This document shows, piece after piece, positions 1 to 8,197 of a stretch of DNA of 59,422 nt. Below the pieces are notes generated by a model, which saw nothing but the letters and a program-made list of their open reading frames with translations, did not search any database and was not told the DNA's origin. The stretch comes from Burkholderiaceae bacterium (GTDB lineage: Bacteria; Pseudomonadota; Gammaproteobacteria; Burkholderiales; Burkholderiaceae_B). The translations under genes and the position numbers were made by a program. Numbering within the stretch: the first letter of the stretch is position 1; each line of letters opens with the position of its first letter. Location of the stretch: contig SCSG01000026.1 in the NCBI GenBank assembly GCA_004322135.1, positions 1 through 59,422 of the forward strand, written 5' to 3'.

Positions 1-1
1 T

Positions 2-120
2 TAACTCTTTTAACCCTAAGATAGAATCTAGTGGGGACATCGGCATTCGCTCCATTAAGCTCGTTCTTCGTAAAAACAAGTCTAATGAATGTCGGTGTCC
101 CCCGTTAATGATGTAGAGCC
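2..120. repeat. Left terminal inverted repeat (119 bp)
   Basis: Bases 2-120 are an exact reverse complement of 59304-59422. Identity stops abruptly at the next base, a T here against an A in the partner. Inside the repeat, 33-48 (GGGGACATCGGCATTC) and 88-103 are a near-perfect inverted pair (14 of 16), so each copy folds into a long imperfect hairpin. No gene lies in it. It most likely belongs to a dispersed genomic repeat at which a short-read assembly ended. The GTCGGTGTCCCC arm resembles sequences I associate with IS200-like/REP-associated transposase elements, but that is recollection and no transposase is present. Confidence 0.9.
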
Positions 121-537
121 TGCGGTAATTTTTTCCCCTAAAAAAAACTTGTCGCATCGGCAGCGCCGTGTGAGCAGGCTTTGACGGCTCGCCTTGTTGC
201 TGGTCTATCCAGAGTTCGTGCAGCCAGTCCGGCCCAAGTTCGAATGCTTGCGGATGGCGCAAGGGCCGCAGGTGTGGCGCCGATGGCACTAGCGCTCGTG
301 AGATGCGAAAAATAATCTTTCAAATGAAGCAAGTGGTTGCGGGCGTGCACTGAATCTGGTCTACAAAACGTCACGATTGTCTATTGGTTGAATCGTTTTT
401 TACCAGGTTTGGCTTGTGCCGTCGCCGAGGTGCACTTATAAAATAAATTTGCTATTTGCAGCACAGCTTGGAACTGATCATAAGCGCCTGGACAACGGCG
501 CGGTAGTGTTAACTTCCTCGACAAGAACAAGAAGGTT
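121..537. other. Intergenic region upstream of the exopolysaccharide operon
   Basis: No convincing gene lies here; the short reading frames on the minus strand lack family resemblance and good ribosome binding sites. The stretch becomes AT-rich near 436-455 and holds a good sigma-70-like promoter at 414-442. The 14-mer GAACTGATCATAAG at 471-484, centred on the palindrome TGATCA, recurs upstream of the pga operon at 55137-55150. Confidence 0.6.
414..442 (+). promoter_or_regulatory. Predicted promoter of the 0.5-6.5 kb operon
   Basis: A -35 box TTGTGC (414-419), a 17-bp spacer and a -10 box TATAAA (437-442) sit about 100 bp upstream of the first gene. Transcription would start near 449 and leave a leader of about 90 nt that contains the TGATCA-centred 14-mer. 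Confidence 0.5.
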
Positions 538-1929
538 ATGGCTGATTCAACCATTCGCGTCGCTGTCATAGGGCCGGCACATTTACGGATTCAGGACCCC
601 GGTGTCCAATGGCATGTCTCACTTGCTAGCCTGCTTGCAGGCGATCCGTGTGATGTGGTGTTGCTCGATTTACCTGGATCCCAGGCGGGCCAGGTGCTGC
701 GCTCACTGCGACAAGAGCCCAATTATCGCTATTCGTTGATCTTCTGTCGCCAGGATCAGGATGCGTGGTGCGAGGCATTGGGCGACGGCCAGGCTCCAGT
801 CGATCATGACGGTTTGGTGTCCGCATGGATGGCATGGCGGACGCGTTACGGTCAGCTCGATAAATGGCGCTTCGATGAATATTTTGAAACGCGCGTTCTG
901 ACCTGGCTATGGTTGCGCCTGAATAGGCAGGTGTGCGCGGTGCGAAATCCCGAGCGGGCGCAGCATTACGAGTACCCATTGCTTGATGTCCTGGCAAGTG
1001 GTGAACGAATTAATTCCTTCGTTTGGCTGCAGTTGATGAACGATCAGGGTTGGCTCGAGGGCAGAGGCCTGGTCGATCGTTTGCGTCTATGCGCGCAGTG
1101 CGGTTCGGGGCGGCAGAATTACATCGATGTCTGTCCCGAATGTCAGTCGATCGGCATCGCACGTCAGCCAGCGCTGCATTGTTTTGTCTGCGGTCACGTG
1201 AGCGCGCAGGAGAATTTCCTTAAAGACGGCGTGCTGCTGTGTCCCAACTGTTTAAGCCGCTTGCGCCACATTGGCACGGATTATGACCGGCCAATCGAGA
1301 ACTATCGTTGTCGCAATTGCCAGGCCTTTTTTGTCGATGCGGCGGTGCAGGCCCGTTGCATGGATTGCGGAGCCGTGCATGTGACCGACGAGCTGCGCGT
1401 GCACGAAGTGCACAACTATGGCCTGACCGTCGCGGGGCGCGTGCGCTGTCGGGAAGGCTTCGAGAGCAGTTCACCGCTCGAAGAGCACAATCGCCTGGGC
1501 TTGCTGGGTGTTCGCTCCTTTCATCATTCGCTGGACTGGATGCTGGAAATACAGCGGCGCTATCGCAAGCCGGTGTTTTCACTGCTGGGGCTGCGGTTTG
1601 TCCATTTGTCGAACGCTGTGGAGCGGCTCGGCGATCAGCAGGGGCGCTTGTTGGTTGACACTTTGATTGAGCGTTTGCTTGAGTCGATGTTTGAAACCGA
1701 CCGTTATACCCGTGTTAACGAAGAGTGCCTTTGGGTATTGCTGCCCCTGGTCGACGCAGACGATCTGGCCCGGGTGAAACAGCGCCTGGAAAAATTGTCG
1801 GATCTGTTTGCCGCATCGGAGGCGAAGGAAATTGAATTGCGCGTGGCGGGCTTCACCGCTCCACAAGACTTGCTGGAGGACGAGGACGGTGAATTGCTTA
1901 TGGCCCGCTTAATGGATGGATTGAGTTAA
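538..1929 (+). CDS. TackOD1-type zinc-ribbon protein with degenerate GGDEF domain
   Basis: This 463-residue protein is predicted cytoplasmic, with no signal peptide or membrane segment. Residues 1-90 resemble a degenerate receiver fold (VAVIG, then VVLLDLP). Residues about 184-285 carry six CxxC pairs (CAQC, CPEC, CFVC, CPNC, CRNC, CMDC), enough for three zinc ribbons, as in the TackOD1 output domain. Residues about 335-463 have the strand/helix spacing of a nucleotidyl-cyclase (GGDEF) fold, but the signature loop reads RVNEEC followed by LWVLLP, so diguanylate cyclase activity is unlikely. As first gene of a polysaccharide operon it is probably a regulator or sensor of the synthase. The domain identity is by eye and moderately sure; the role is inference. 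Confidence 0.7.
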   Translation: MADSTIRVAVIGPAHLRIQDPGVQWHVSLASLLAGDPCDVVLLDLPGSQAGQVLRSLRQEPNYRYSLIFCRQDQDAWCEALGDGQAPVDHDGLVSAWMAWRTRYGQLDKWRFDEYFETRVLTWLWLRLNRQVCAVRNPERAQHYEYPLLDVLASGERINSFVWLQLMNDQGWLEGRGLVDRLRLCAQCGSGRQNYIDVCPECQSIGIARQPALHCFVCGHVSAQENFLKDGVLLCPNCLSRLRHIGTDYDRPIENYRCRNCQAFFVDAAVQARCMDCGAVHVTDELRVHEVHNYGLTVAGRVRCREGFESSSPLEEHNRLGLLGVRSFHHSLDWMLEIQRRYRKPVFSLLGLRFVHLSNAVERLGDQQGRLLVDTLIERLLESMFETDRYTRVNEECLWVLLPLVDADDLARVKQRLEKLSDLFAASEAKEIELRVAGFTAPQDLLEDEDGELLMARLMDGLS

Positions 1930-1938
1930 GGAAATGCG

Positions 1939-3264
1939 ATGGAAATTTCTGACGTCTTGCAGGCGTTCATCCAGGAAGTAACCCGTTCAAATGGTGTCGG
2001 CCGCCTGTTCCTAATGGTGTTTCCGTATTTTTTGTTATTCGAATTGCCCATTAACGTGATAGTGCTTCTTGGGGTGCTGCACTGGTTTGTGCGCAAGCAC
2101 AGTACCCCCATGCAGCAGTCCTTTTATCACCCCAACGTTTCGTGCATCGTCACCTGCTACAGCGAAGGCCGGGATGTTCAGAAAACCTTGATCAGTCTGG
2201 CGGAGCAGATTTATCCGGGATCGATCGAAATAATCCCGGTCATTGACGGAGCCAGTGTCAATCAAGAAACGCTTGCCGCCGTGCGTGACTTTCATATGGA
2301 TGCCGCCTTGTATCCGCGTCGTCATTTGCGCCCCATTGCCAAGTGGCAGCGGGGCGGGCGAGTGTCGTCGCTAAACGCGGGGGTTGAGCATGCCACTGGG
2401 GAAATCGTCATGGTGCTTGATGGCGACACATCGTTTGACAACACTATGGTCAGCGCCATCACGCGTCATTTCGCCGATCCGGACGTACCCGCTGTGGCGG
2501 GCAGTCTGCGGGTTCGAAATGTGCGGGCATCGCTGGTGACAATGATCCAGGCATTGGAGTATTTGCTGTCGATTCATATGTCCAAGATCGGGCTAGCTGA
2601 ATGGAACATCGTGAATAACGTCTCGGGCGCGTTCGGTGCGTTCCGCCGCGATTTCCTCAAACAGATCGGCGGGTGGGACACGCATACGGCCGAGGATCTG
2701 GACATGACCTTGCGTATAAAAAGTTATTCCCGGCGGCGCAAGATCCGAATCCCGTTCGAGCCCGAAGCGGTCGGTCACACCGACGTACCCGTTACTTTTC
2801 GGCAATTTCTGACGCAGCGCCTGCGTTGGGACGGTGACCTGTTCTTTATGTACATCCGCAAGCACAAGCGCAACCTGACGCCAAGTTTGCTTGGCTGGCC
2901 CAATTTTTTGATGATTATGTTAACGGGCCTTTTCTTTCAATTGGTGTTGCCGTTCATTATTGTTGGGTACACCCTTTTGTCTGTTGTCCTGTTGCCGCCA
3001 GCGACGCTGCTATTGGCGTTTACGTTGATGTATGTCCTTTACTTTTCGATTACCAGCGTAATGTTTGTCTTGACTCTACTGATGGTTTCCGAGCGGCCGG
3101 CGCAAGATCTCAAGCTTATTTTTGTTGTCCCACTGTTTCCGCTGTTCATGATCGTGTTGCGTTGCTGGAGCGCGGTCGCCTTGCTTAACGAATTGCTGCG
3201 CCGAGGCCATGAAGAAAGCAGTATGGCGCCATGGTGGGTACTAAGAAGGGGAACGAAATTTTGA
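1939..3264 (+). CDS. Membrane glycosyltransferase family 2 (polysaccharide synthase)
   Basis: This 441-residue protein is a processive GT-A glycosyltransferase of the cellulose/hyaluronan/alginate synthase type. It has an N-terminal membrane segment (about 20-45), a cytoplasmic GT2 domain with VIDGAS, the LDGDTS DxD motif near residue 159, TAEDLD near 250, and the product-binding QRLRW at 293-297. About four membrane segments follow (about 320-425). The DxD, ED and QxxRW motifs are intact, so the enzyme should be active. It starts 9 bp after the upstream stop behind an AAGGA ribosome binding site and overlaps the next gene at TGATG. There is no PilZ domain. The sugar product cannot be told from sequence. 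BgsA-type mixed-linkage glucan synthases are a plausible comparison. Confidence 0.85.
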   Translation: MEISDVLQAFIQEVTRSNGVGRLFLMVFPYFLLFELPINVIVLLGVLHWFVRKHSTPMQQSFYHPNVSCIVTCYSEGRDVQKTLISLAEQIYPGSIEIIPVIDGASVNQETLAAVRDFHMDAALYPRRHLRPIAKWQRGGRVSSLNAGVEHATGEIVMVLDGDTSFDNTMVSAITRHFADPDVPAVAGSLRVRNVRASLVTMIQALEYLLSIHMSKIGLAEWNIVNNVSGAFGAFRRDFLKQIGGWDTHTAEDLDMTLRIKSYSRRRKIRIPFEPEAVGHTDVPVTFRQFLTQRLRWDGDLFFMYIRKHKRNLTPSLLGWPNFLMIMLTGLFFQLVLPFIIVGYTLLSVVLLPPATLLLAFTLMYVLYFSITSVMFVLTLLMVSERPAQDLKLIFVVPLFPLFMIVLRCWSAVALLNELLRRGHEESSMAPWWVLRRGTKF

Positions 3265-5405
3265 TGAAAAATACATTCTTCCTTACGGCGGCAATCCTTT
3301 TTATGGCATTCGCCAACGCCGATCCGCTGCCCTTGGCGGCGCTCATGAATGAAGTGAATAACGATCCCACCGTTCAGGCGGCTTCGGCCGACGTTAATGT
3401 TGCGCGAGGCGAGCACGCGATGCACGAAAGTGAATCAGGCTGGCAGCTGTATGCCGGCGCAAGCGTGGGCCGTTATCGTGAATTAGTGACCGACACGCTT
3501 ATCAACGATTACTACGGGCGTACCTACTCGGTCGGGGTGCGCTATCCGTTGTTAGGCACCCTTCACCGGCAACTGGAAGCGATCCGGTCCAGCGAATACA
3601 CGGTACAGTACCAAAAACTGCAAGTGTCCGTGCGCCGCGCCGAACGCCGTTTGGCTTTACGCAGCGCCTATGCCGATTGGTGGCGGGCCCAACAAGAGCG
3701 ATTATTGTGCGGGCCGGTGCAGGCAGCCGTCAGCCAGGCTTTACAACAATTGCAGCGCCGTGAACGCGATGGTCTGATGCTGGCGTCCGATGCTGATTTG
3801 GCTCGAAACGAATGGCAACAGGTCCAGGCACCGTGTGTGGATCAGTCGGCGGCTGAGCAAGACACGCGCACTACGCTTGAAGTGATTGTTCAGCACAAGT
3901 TGCCGGCCGGTGCTACGGCGGTCAGCGACCCTTTGGCGGAACATCCTCAGCCCTTGACGGCATGGCGGGCGGCGCTTGAGCAGCAGCCGAGCATGGCGGC
4001 ACGACGAACCCTTGTGACCGAGGCTGAGAAAAATCTCGATGAACCCTGGTATGAAAGTATCGAGTCTGATTTCAGCGTTGGATATAACGCGGAGGATCGT
4101 AGCGGTGTGACGACGCTAGGCCACGGACTGGTTGCCAGTGTGAATTTCACGATGCCGTTTGGCGCTGCAAGTCATTCGTCGGCGCACCACCAAGCGAATG
4201 TGGCTCGCTATGTCTCGGCCACGAAGCAGCTTTCAGCAGAGCGCCGCGATCTTTTGGTCGAGTTGGGCAAGAGTTTGCGCACGCAGCGCGAAGCTAGCCA
4301 AGCGTTGCAGAGCCGGGACGAAGAGCTGGCCGCCGCCGAGTTGTTGCTGCGCGATCAGCGCGATCGCGGTGGCCTGGATGGTGAGGGCACGTATTTGCAA
4401 TTGCAGGCAGCGCAGCGCCAGGTCTATCAGGCCGGCTTTGCACGCATCGCCGCCTGGCATCAGTTGTGGCTGCAAAACGCGGCATTACGCTTGCTTGTCG
4501 ACAACGATCCGCAAGCCGACACTTTGCTAGGCTCGGAGCACGTGAGCTGGCAAGGTCAGGTCCCGCAAAGTGCCACGATAGCCGCCGTTGCCGCTGGCGC
4601 GACAGTGGCGGCGACCCGATCGCGGCGCGTTGCGGGCCCGTCATGGTACCAAGGCGTTTATATATGGAACAGCGATGCATTGCTCGATCCGGCCCGCAGG
4701 CCGGCCGAATTGTTGGCTTTGGGCAGTGCCGGCATGCGGCAGATCTATGTGGGTGTCGATTCCGCTCAATTAATGCGGCTGGCCCAGACCAAGCAGTCAT
4801 TGGCGGCGCTCATCAAGGACGCTGGCAAGCGGAATTTGCGGGTGGGCTTGCTATTGGGCGATCCCGCGTGGATGAGTCCGTCCGGACGGAGTGAATTGAT
4901 TTCCTTGATCGGATCCTTGAAAGACCTTCAGTTTTCGAGCCTGAATCTTGATTTGGAAGTTGAGCAACGTGGCTTTCCTGTGCCCGATGAACATCTACGG
5001 GACTGGATCGACACTGTCGCTGCCGCCGTCAAGGCCAGCCCATGGCCGGTCGAGCTATCCAGCCATTATCGCTGGTTCGCGACTCCCAAGGTGGGGCATA
5101 CGTGTGTGCCTTGTTCGCTGTCCAGATTGGGTGTGGCCAGTATCAGCCTGATGATATATGTCCGCAATCCCAAGCGTAGTACCGAATTGGCCGCACAAAT
5201 TGCGAAGCGTTGGCCGAAACTGTCTTTTCGTTTGGCGCAGAGTGTGGAGCCACAATTGACGCCGCAGGAGAGTTGGGCGGGAGCGTCTTCCAGCCAGATC
5301 GACGGGCAGGAGGACAGTTGGCGCGCGAAGTTGGAGCCGCTTGGAATAACCGGCATCGATTGGCAGGATTGGCGCTCCTACCCGCGCTTTTTGCAAGGTG
5401 GCTAA
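3264..5405 (+). CDS. TolC-family outer-membrane protein fused to a TIM-barrel hydrolase-like domain
   Basis: The start at 3264 is chosen because the ATG overlaps the upstream stop (TGATG), follows AAGAAGGGGA, and opens a clean signal peptide (MKNTFFLTAAILFMAFANA). The protein is 713 residues, against about 420-480 for ordinary TolC proteins. Residues about 20-430 show the TolC pattern of long helical, Arg/Gln/Ala-rich stretches and two beta-barrel strand pairs. After a short linker (about 437-465), residues 466-713 look like a glycosidase-type TIM barrel: beta strands carry acidic residues, notably LNLDLEVEQ (D563, E565, E567), and the end reads GIDWQDW. I infer an outer-membrane exit duct carrying its own polysaccharide-acting domain, probably in the periplasm. 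The TolC part is confident; the hydrolase part is by fold pattern only. Confidence 0.72.
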   Translation: MKNTFFLTAAILFMAFANADPLPLAALMNEVNNDPTVQAASADVNVARGEHAMHESESGWQLYAGASVGRYRELVTDTLINDYYGRTYSVGVRYPLLGTLHRQLEAIRSSEYTVQYQKLQVSVRRAERRLALRSAYADWWRAQQERLLCGPVQAAVSQALQQLQRRERDGLMLASDADLARNEWQQVQAPCVDQSAAEQDTRTTLEVIVQHKLPAGATAVSDPLAEHPQPLTAWRAALEQQPSMAARRTLVTEAEKNLDEPWYESIESDFSVGYNAEDRSGVTTLGHGLVASVNFTMPFGAASHSSAHHQANVARYVSATKQLSAERRDLLVELGKSLRTQREASQALQSRDEELAAAELLLRDQRDRGGLDGEGTYLQLQAAQRQVYQAGFARIAAWHQLWLQNAALRLLVDNDPQADTLLGSEHVSWQGQVPQSATIAAVAAGATVAATRSRRVAGPSWYQGVYIWNSDALLDPARRPAELLALGSAGMRQIYVGVDSAQLMRLAQTKQSLAALIKDAGKRNLRVGLLLGDPAWMSPSGRSELISLIGSLKDLQFSSLNLDLEVEQRGFPVPDEHLRDWIDTVAAAVKASPWPVELSSHYRWFATPKVGHTCVPCSLSRLGVASISLMIYVRNPKRSTELAAQIAKRWPKLSFRLAQSVEPQLTPQESWAGASSSQIDGQEDSWRAKLEPLGITGIDWQDWRSYPRFLQGG

Positions 5406-5407
5406 AG

Positions 5408-6505
5408 ATGAAGGTTCGTTTCGATAGCAGTAAGGAACGCCGCCCCATGCACGAACAAGGCGTGAAGGTTCTGTATGGGTCCAGCAAACGCGTGGCCTTC
5501 CGCTTGCGCTGGTACTTGATTCTATTTTTGGTGTTAAGCCCGTTGATGTGGTTTGCGGGGAATATGGCGTATGGCGCATTTGTGGTTCATGCGCCCGCGC
5601 AGCTGCTGTTGCCCATTATCGAAGTCCGCGCGCGCGACGCCGCCCAGATAAGTCGGCTTGCTGTGCGGGATGGCGACCAGGTCAAAAAGGGGCAGTTGCT
5701 GGTGCAAATGGATAATCCTGAGTGGCGGCGGCGCCTGGATCAGCTAAACGCTATGTCGATGCCCTCGGAGTCTTCCTCGTCGGCGGTCAGTGCTCGTCTG
5801 AAAAATGTATTGCGCCGTGAGCTCGGCCGTGCTCAGCAGCGTCTTAGCCTGGCTGAAAGCTTGCTTAAAGATGGGGCGGCGACGCATGCTGAGGTATTGT
5901 CGGCCGCCACCGAGCGCGATCGAGCGCAGGCGGATCTGTTTTCTTTCGAACAACAGCAGTATCAGCAACGCGAGCAGCCGGGGGTGGTGCGAGATATTGC
6001 GTTGCGAGAGGCGGAAGCGAAATCGCTGCAGGACCGCCTACAGGCCCTCCGCGTGGTGGCTCATGAGCCAGCAACGGTCGTGGACGTGCTGGTTAACGAA
6101 GGCGAGAACGTGGGTCCGGGGACGTTATTGATGCGGCTTGAGCGCCCCGTCAAGCCATCGATCATGGTTTATCTTCAACCTGCCGACGCGAAATATGGAC
6201 AAACGGGCCAACCACTGGAGATCGGGCTGCCCGACGGAACCTGGCTGGATGCGCGCGTGCAGGATTCGGCCGACCGGACGCGGCGTTTGCCTGATGAGCT
6301 GCGCGAGCCCTTTAGCGCGGCTCAAAGCGGCTTATTGGTGTCGGTTGCGGTCGATGGCGAGTTTCCCAAACGCTGGTTGGTTGATCATCTGACACTCAAG
6401 GCGCGCTTCCCACATAACCTTCCGCATTTGCTTGCGTGGTGGGATGATGTCCGTAACGCTGTCGTGGTGGCCGACAGCAACTTGCGGCACTACAGCGCCT
6501 TCTAA
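5408..6505 (+). CDS. HlyD-family periplasmic adaptor (membrane fusion protein)
   Basis: The start at 5408 is two bases after the upstream stop and is preceded by AAGGTGGCTAAAG. It gives 365 residues, with a short cytoplasmic tail, one membrane anchor (about 35-57), a first lipoyl half (IVEVRARDAAQISRLAVRDG-type, about 70-100), a coiled-coil hairpin (about 120-215), the second lipoyl half (VVDVLVNEGENV, about 225) and a beta-barrel end. In alginate (Alg44) and mixed-linkage glucan (BgsB) systems an HlyD-like protein pairs with a GT2 synthase. Here it would link the synthase at the inner membrane to the TolC-type duct. No ABC or MFS pump gene is present, so polymer export rather than drug efflux is the better reading. 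Confidence 0.85.
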   Translation: MKVRFDSSKERRPMHEQGVKVLYGSSKRVAFRLRWYLILFLVLSPLMWFAGNMAYGAFVVHAPAQLLLPIIEVRARDAAQISRLAVRDGDQVKKGQLLVQMDNPEWRRRLDQLNAMSMPSESSSSAVSARLKNVLRRELGRAQQRLSLAESLLKDGAATHAEVLSAATERDRAQADLFSFEQQQYQQREQPGVVRDIALREAEAKSLQDRLQALRVVAHEPATVVDVLVNEGENVGPGTLLMRLERPVKPSIMVYLQPADAKYGQTGQPLEIGLPDGTWLDARVQDSADRTRRLPDELREPFSAAQSGLLVSVAVDGEFPKRWLVDHLTLKARFPHNLPHLLAWWDDVRNAVVVADSNLRHYSAF

Positions 6506-6734
6506 CGGCGGCGGCTAGTCAAGAATTCGTGATCAGCGGCTATTAATACGCGTCGTGCCGCCGTGGGCCTGCGCGTCATCGTGTGGCTTTACGTGGCCGG
6601 TACGGGGAGTGGACACTATTCGACTGGATCGGCTATCGACCATCGGCCCGGGCCGGTTTGCCGAGATGCTGACACATTTTCCCGCTTTTGCCGGCGTGTC
6701 GCGAACACCCTCGTGCAGGTGGCGCCTGGTTCGA
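6506..6734. other. Convergent intergenic gap
   Basis: This 229-bp spacer lies between the HlyD-type adaptor (+) and the livF-like gene (-). I see no gene and no clear rho-independent terminator. Long + strand reading frames that begin here run antisense through livF and are shadows. Confidence 0.4.
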
Positions 6735-7466
6735 TCACACGCCCAAATATGCCCGCTGCAATTCGGGATCGTTGATCAGCTCGCTCGCTGGCCCCTCGCG
6801 CGTGATATGCCCGGTTTCGAGCACGTAGGCGCGGTCCGCGGCGGACAAGGCAAGGTGTATGTCCTGTTCGACCAGCAAAATGGTCACGCCCTTGCGGCGG
6901 ATATTAGTCAGGTCTTCCATCAGTTGGTCGACGACAATAGGGGCCAGGCCCAGACTCATTTCATCGACCATCAGCAGCAGGGGGCGGGCCATGATGGCGC
7001 GCGCCATGGCGCACATTTGCTGCTCTCCGCCCGACATGCTGCCCGCCAGTTGGCGGCGCCGCTCGCCCATAGTGGGAAACAGCGCGTACACATTTTCCAG
7101 GTCGGCACTGACAGCGGCGGAATCACTGCGCCGGTAGGCGCCCATGAGCAGGTTATCCTGGACCGACATGCGCGGGAAAAGCTGGCGGCCTTCGGGCACC
7201 TGCACGATGCCGTGGCGAAAGATTGTGTCGGGCGTGCTGTGCTCCAGAGCCTGGCCTTTGAAGTGTATTGTGCCCGACGTGGCCGCCAGCAACCCCGAGA
7301 GTGCGCGCAGCAATGTTGTTTTGCCTGCGCCATTGCTGCCGACCAGCGCCACGAATTCTCCGGGGAAAATATCCAGGCTGATCGAGTCAAGCACGGGCAC
7401 TTGCCCATAGCCCGCCGCCAGGTTTCTGACAGACAGCAGGGAGGATGGGGGGGCCGGCGTGTTCAT
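6735..7466 (-). CDS. livF: Branched-chain amino acid-type ABC transporter ATPase, LivF-like
   Basis: This 243-residue ATPase is one of the two nucleotide-binding subunits of a hydrophobic amino acid uptake (HAAT) importer. It shows Walker A (GSNGAGKT), the signature MSGGEQQM, Walker B (LLLMVDEMSLGL) and the H-loop region, with the LivF ending REGPASELINDPELQRAYLGV. It is the last gene of a five-gene minus-strand operon and overlaps livG by 4 bp (ATGA). The exact substrate cannot be read from sequence; HAAT systems also take amides, urea and aromatic acids. Confidence 0.92.
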   Translation of the reverse strand: MNTPAPPSSLLSVRNLAAGYGQVPVLDSISLDIFPGEFVALVGSNGAGKTTLLRALSGLLAATSGTIHFKGQALEHSTPDTIFRHGIVQVPEGRQLFPRMSVQDNLLMGAYRRSDSAAVSADLENVYALFPTMGERRRQLAGSMSGGEQQMCAMARAIMARPLLLMVDEMSLGLAPIVVDQLMEDLTNIRRKGVTILLVEQDIHLALSAADRAYVLETGHITREGPASELINDPELQRAYLGV

Positions 7467-8197
7467 GAGCGTTTCTTGCCGAGATAGGCTTCAATAACCC
7501 GGCTGTCGCCGAGTACGGCGCCGGGCGTGCCATCGGCGATTTTTTCGCCGTGGTGCAGGACCATGATGCGATCGGACAAGTCCCGGATCGCCTTGATAAC
7601 GTGTTCGATGACGATGATACTGATGCCCGTGTCGCGCACTTTGCGTATGACCCGGATGACTTCGTCGATTTCGACCAGGTTCAATCCGGCCATGACTTCG
7701 TCACACAGCAGTACGCGCGGTTGCATGGCCAGGACCTTGGCAAGCTCCAGGCGCTTGCGGTCCGGGCCGCCGAGGTCTTCAGCATAATGATCGGCGTGCT
7801 TGCCCATGCCCACGAATTCCAGGCATTCGCGCGCGCTTTCGCGCGCCAGCTTGAGCTTTGACTGCCCGGCGCCGCGGCCGAACAGCGCGCCCACCGCCAC
7901 GTTGTCCAGGGCGGACAGGCCCGGAAACGGCTTCATGATCTGGAAGGTGCGTCCGATTCCCAGACGCGCGCGGCGAAAGGCCGCCATGCGGTCGATACGG
8001 TGCGCATCGAACCAGATTTCTCCTGAGGTGGGCGCCAGCGTTCCGCTGAGCAGGCTGATGAGTGTGGTCTTACCCGCGCCATTGGGGCCTATGAAGCCCA
8101 GGATTTCTCCGCTGTTCAGCGTAAAGCTGACGTCATTGACGGCCACCAGCCCCGCGAAGCGCCTTGTCAGGCCGCGTGCTTCAAGTAGTGGGCTCAT
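7463..8197 (-). CDS. livG: Branched-chain amino acid-type ABC transporter ATPase, LivG-like
   Basis: This 244-residue second ATPase has Walker A (GPNGAGKT) and Walker B (VLLCDEVMAGL). The usual LSGGQ signature is altered: the stretch reads EDLGGPDRKRLELAKVLA, which is common in LivG-type proteins. The C-terminal extension ending RVIEAYLGKKRS is also LivG-like. It overlaps both neighbours by 4 bp, so translation is probably coupled along the operon. Confidence 0.9.
   Translation of the reverse strand: MSPLLEARGLTRRFAGLVAVNDVSFTLNSGEILGFIGPNGAGKTTLISLLSGTLAPTSGEIWFDAHRIDRMAAFRRARLGIGRTFQIMKPFPGLSALDNVAVGALFGRGAGQSKLKLARESARECLEFVGMGKHADHYAEDLGGPDRKRLELAKVLAMQPRVLLCDEVMAGLNLVEIDEVIRVIRKVRDTGISIIVIEHVIKAIRDLSDRIMVLHHGEKIADGTPGAVLGDSRVIEAYLGKKRS

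Noticed and set aside
538-6505. The TolC/HlyD pair as a drug efflux or type I secretion system
   Set aside because: There is no ABC, MFS or RND pump and no secreted substrate gene. The genes are translationally coupled to a processive GT2 synthase.
6555-7487. 310-residue + strand reading frame opposite livF
   Set aside because: It is antisense to a confident ATPase with all motifs. Its composition (rich in Gln, His, Arg) is typical of a GC-rich shadow frame.
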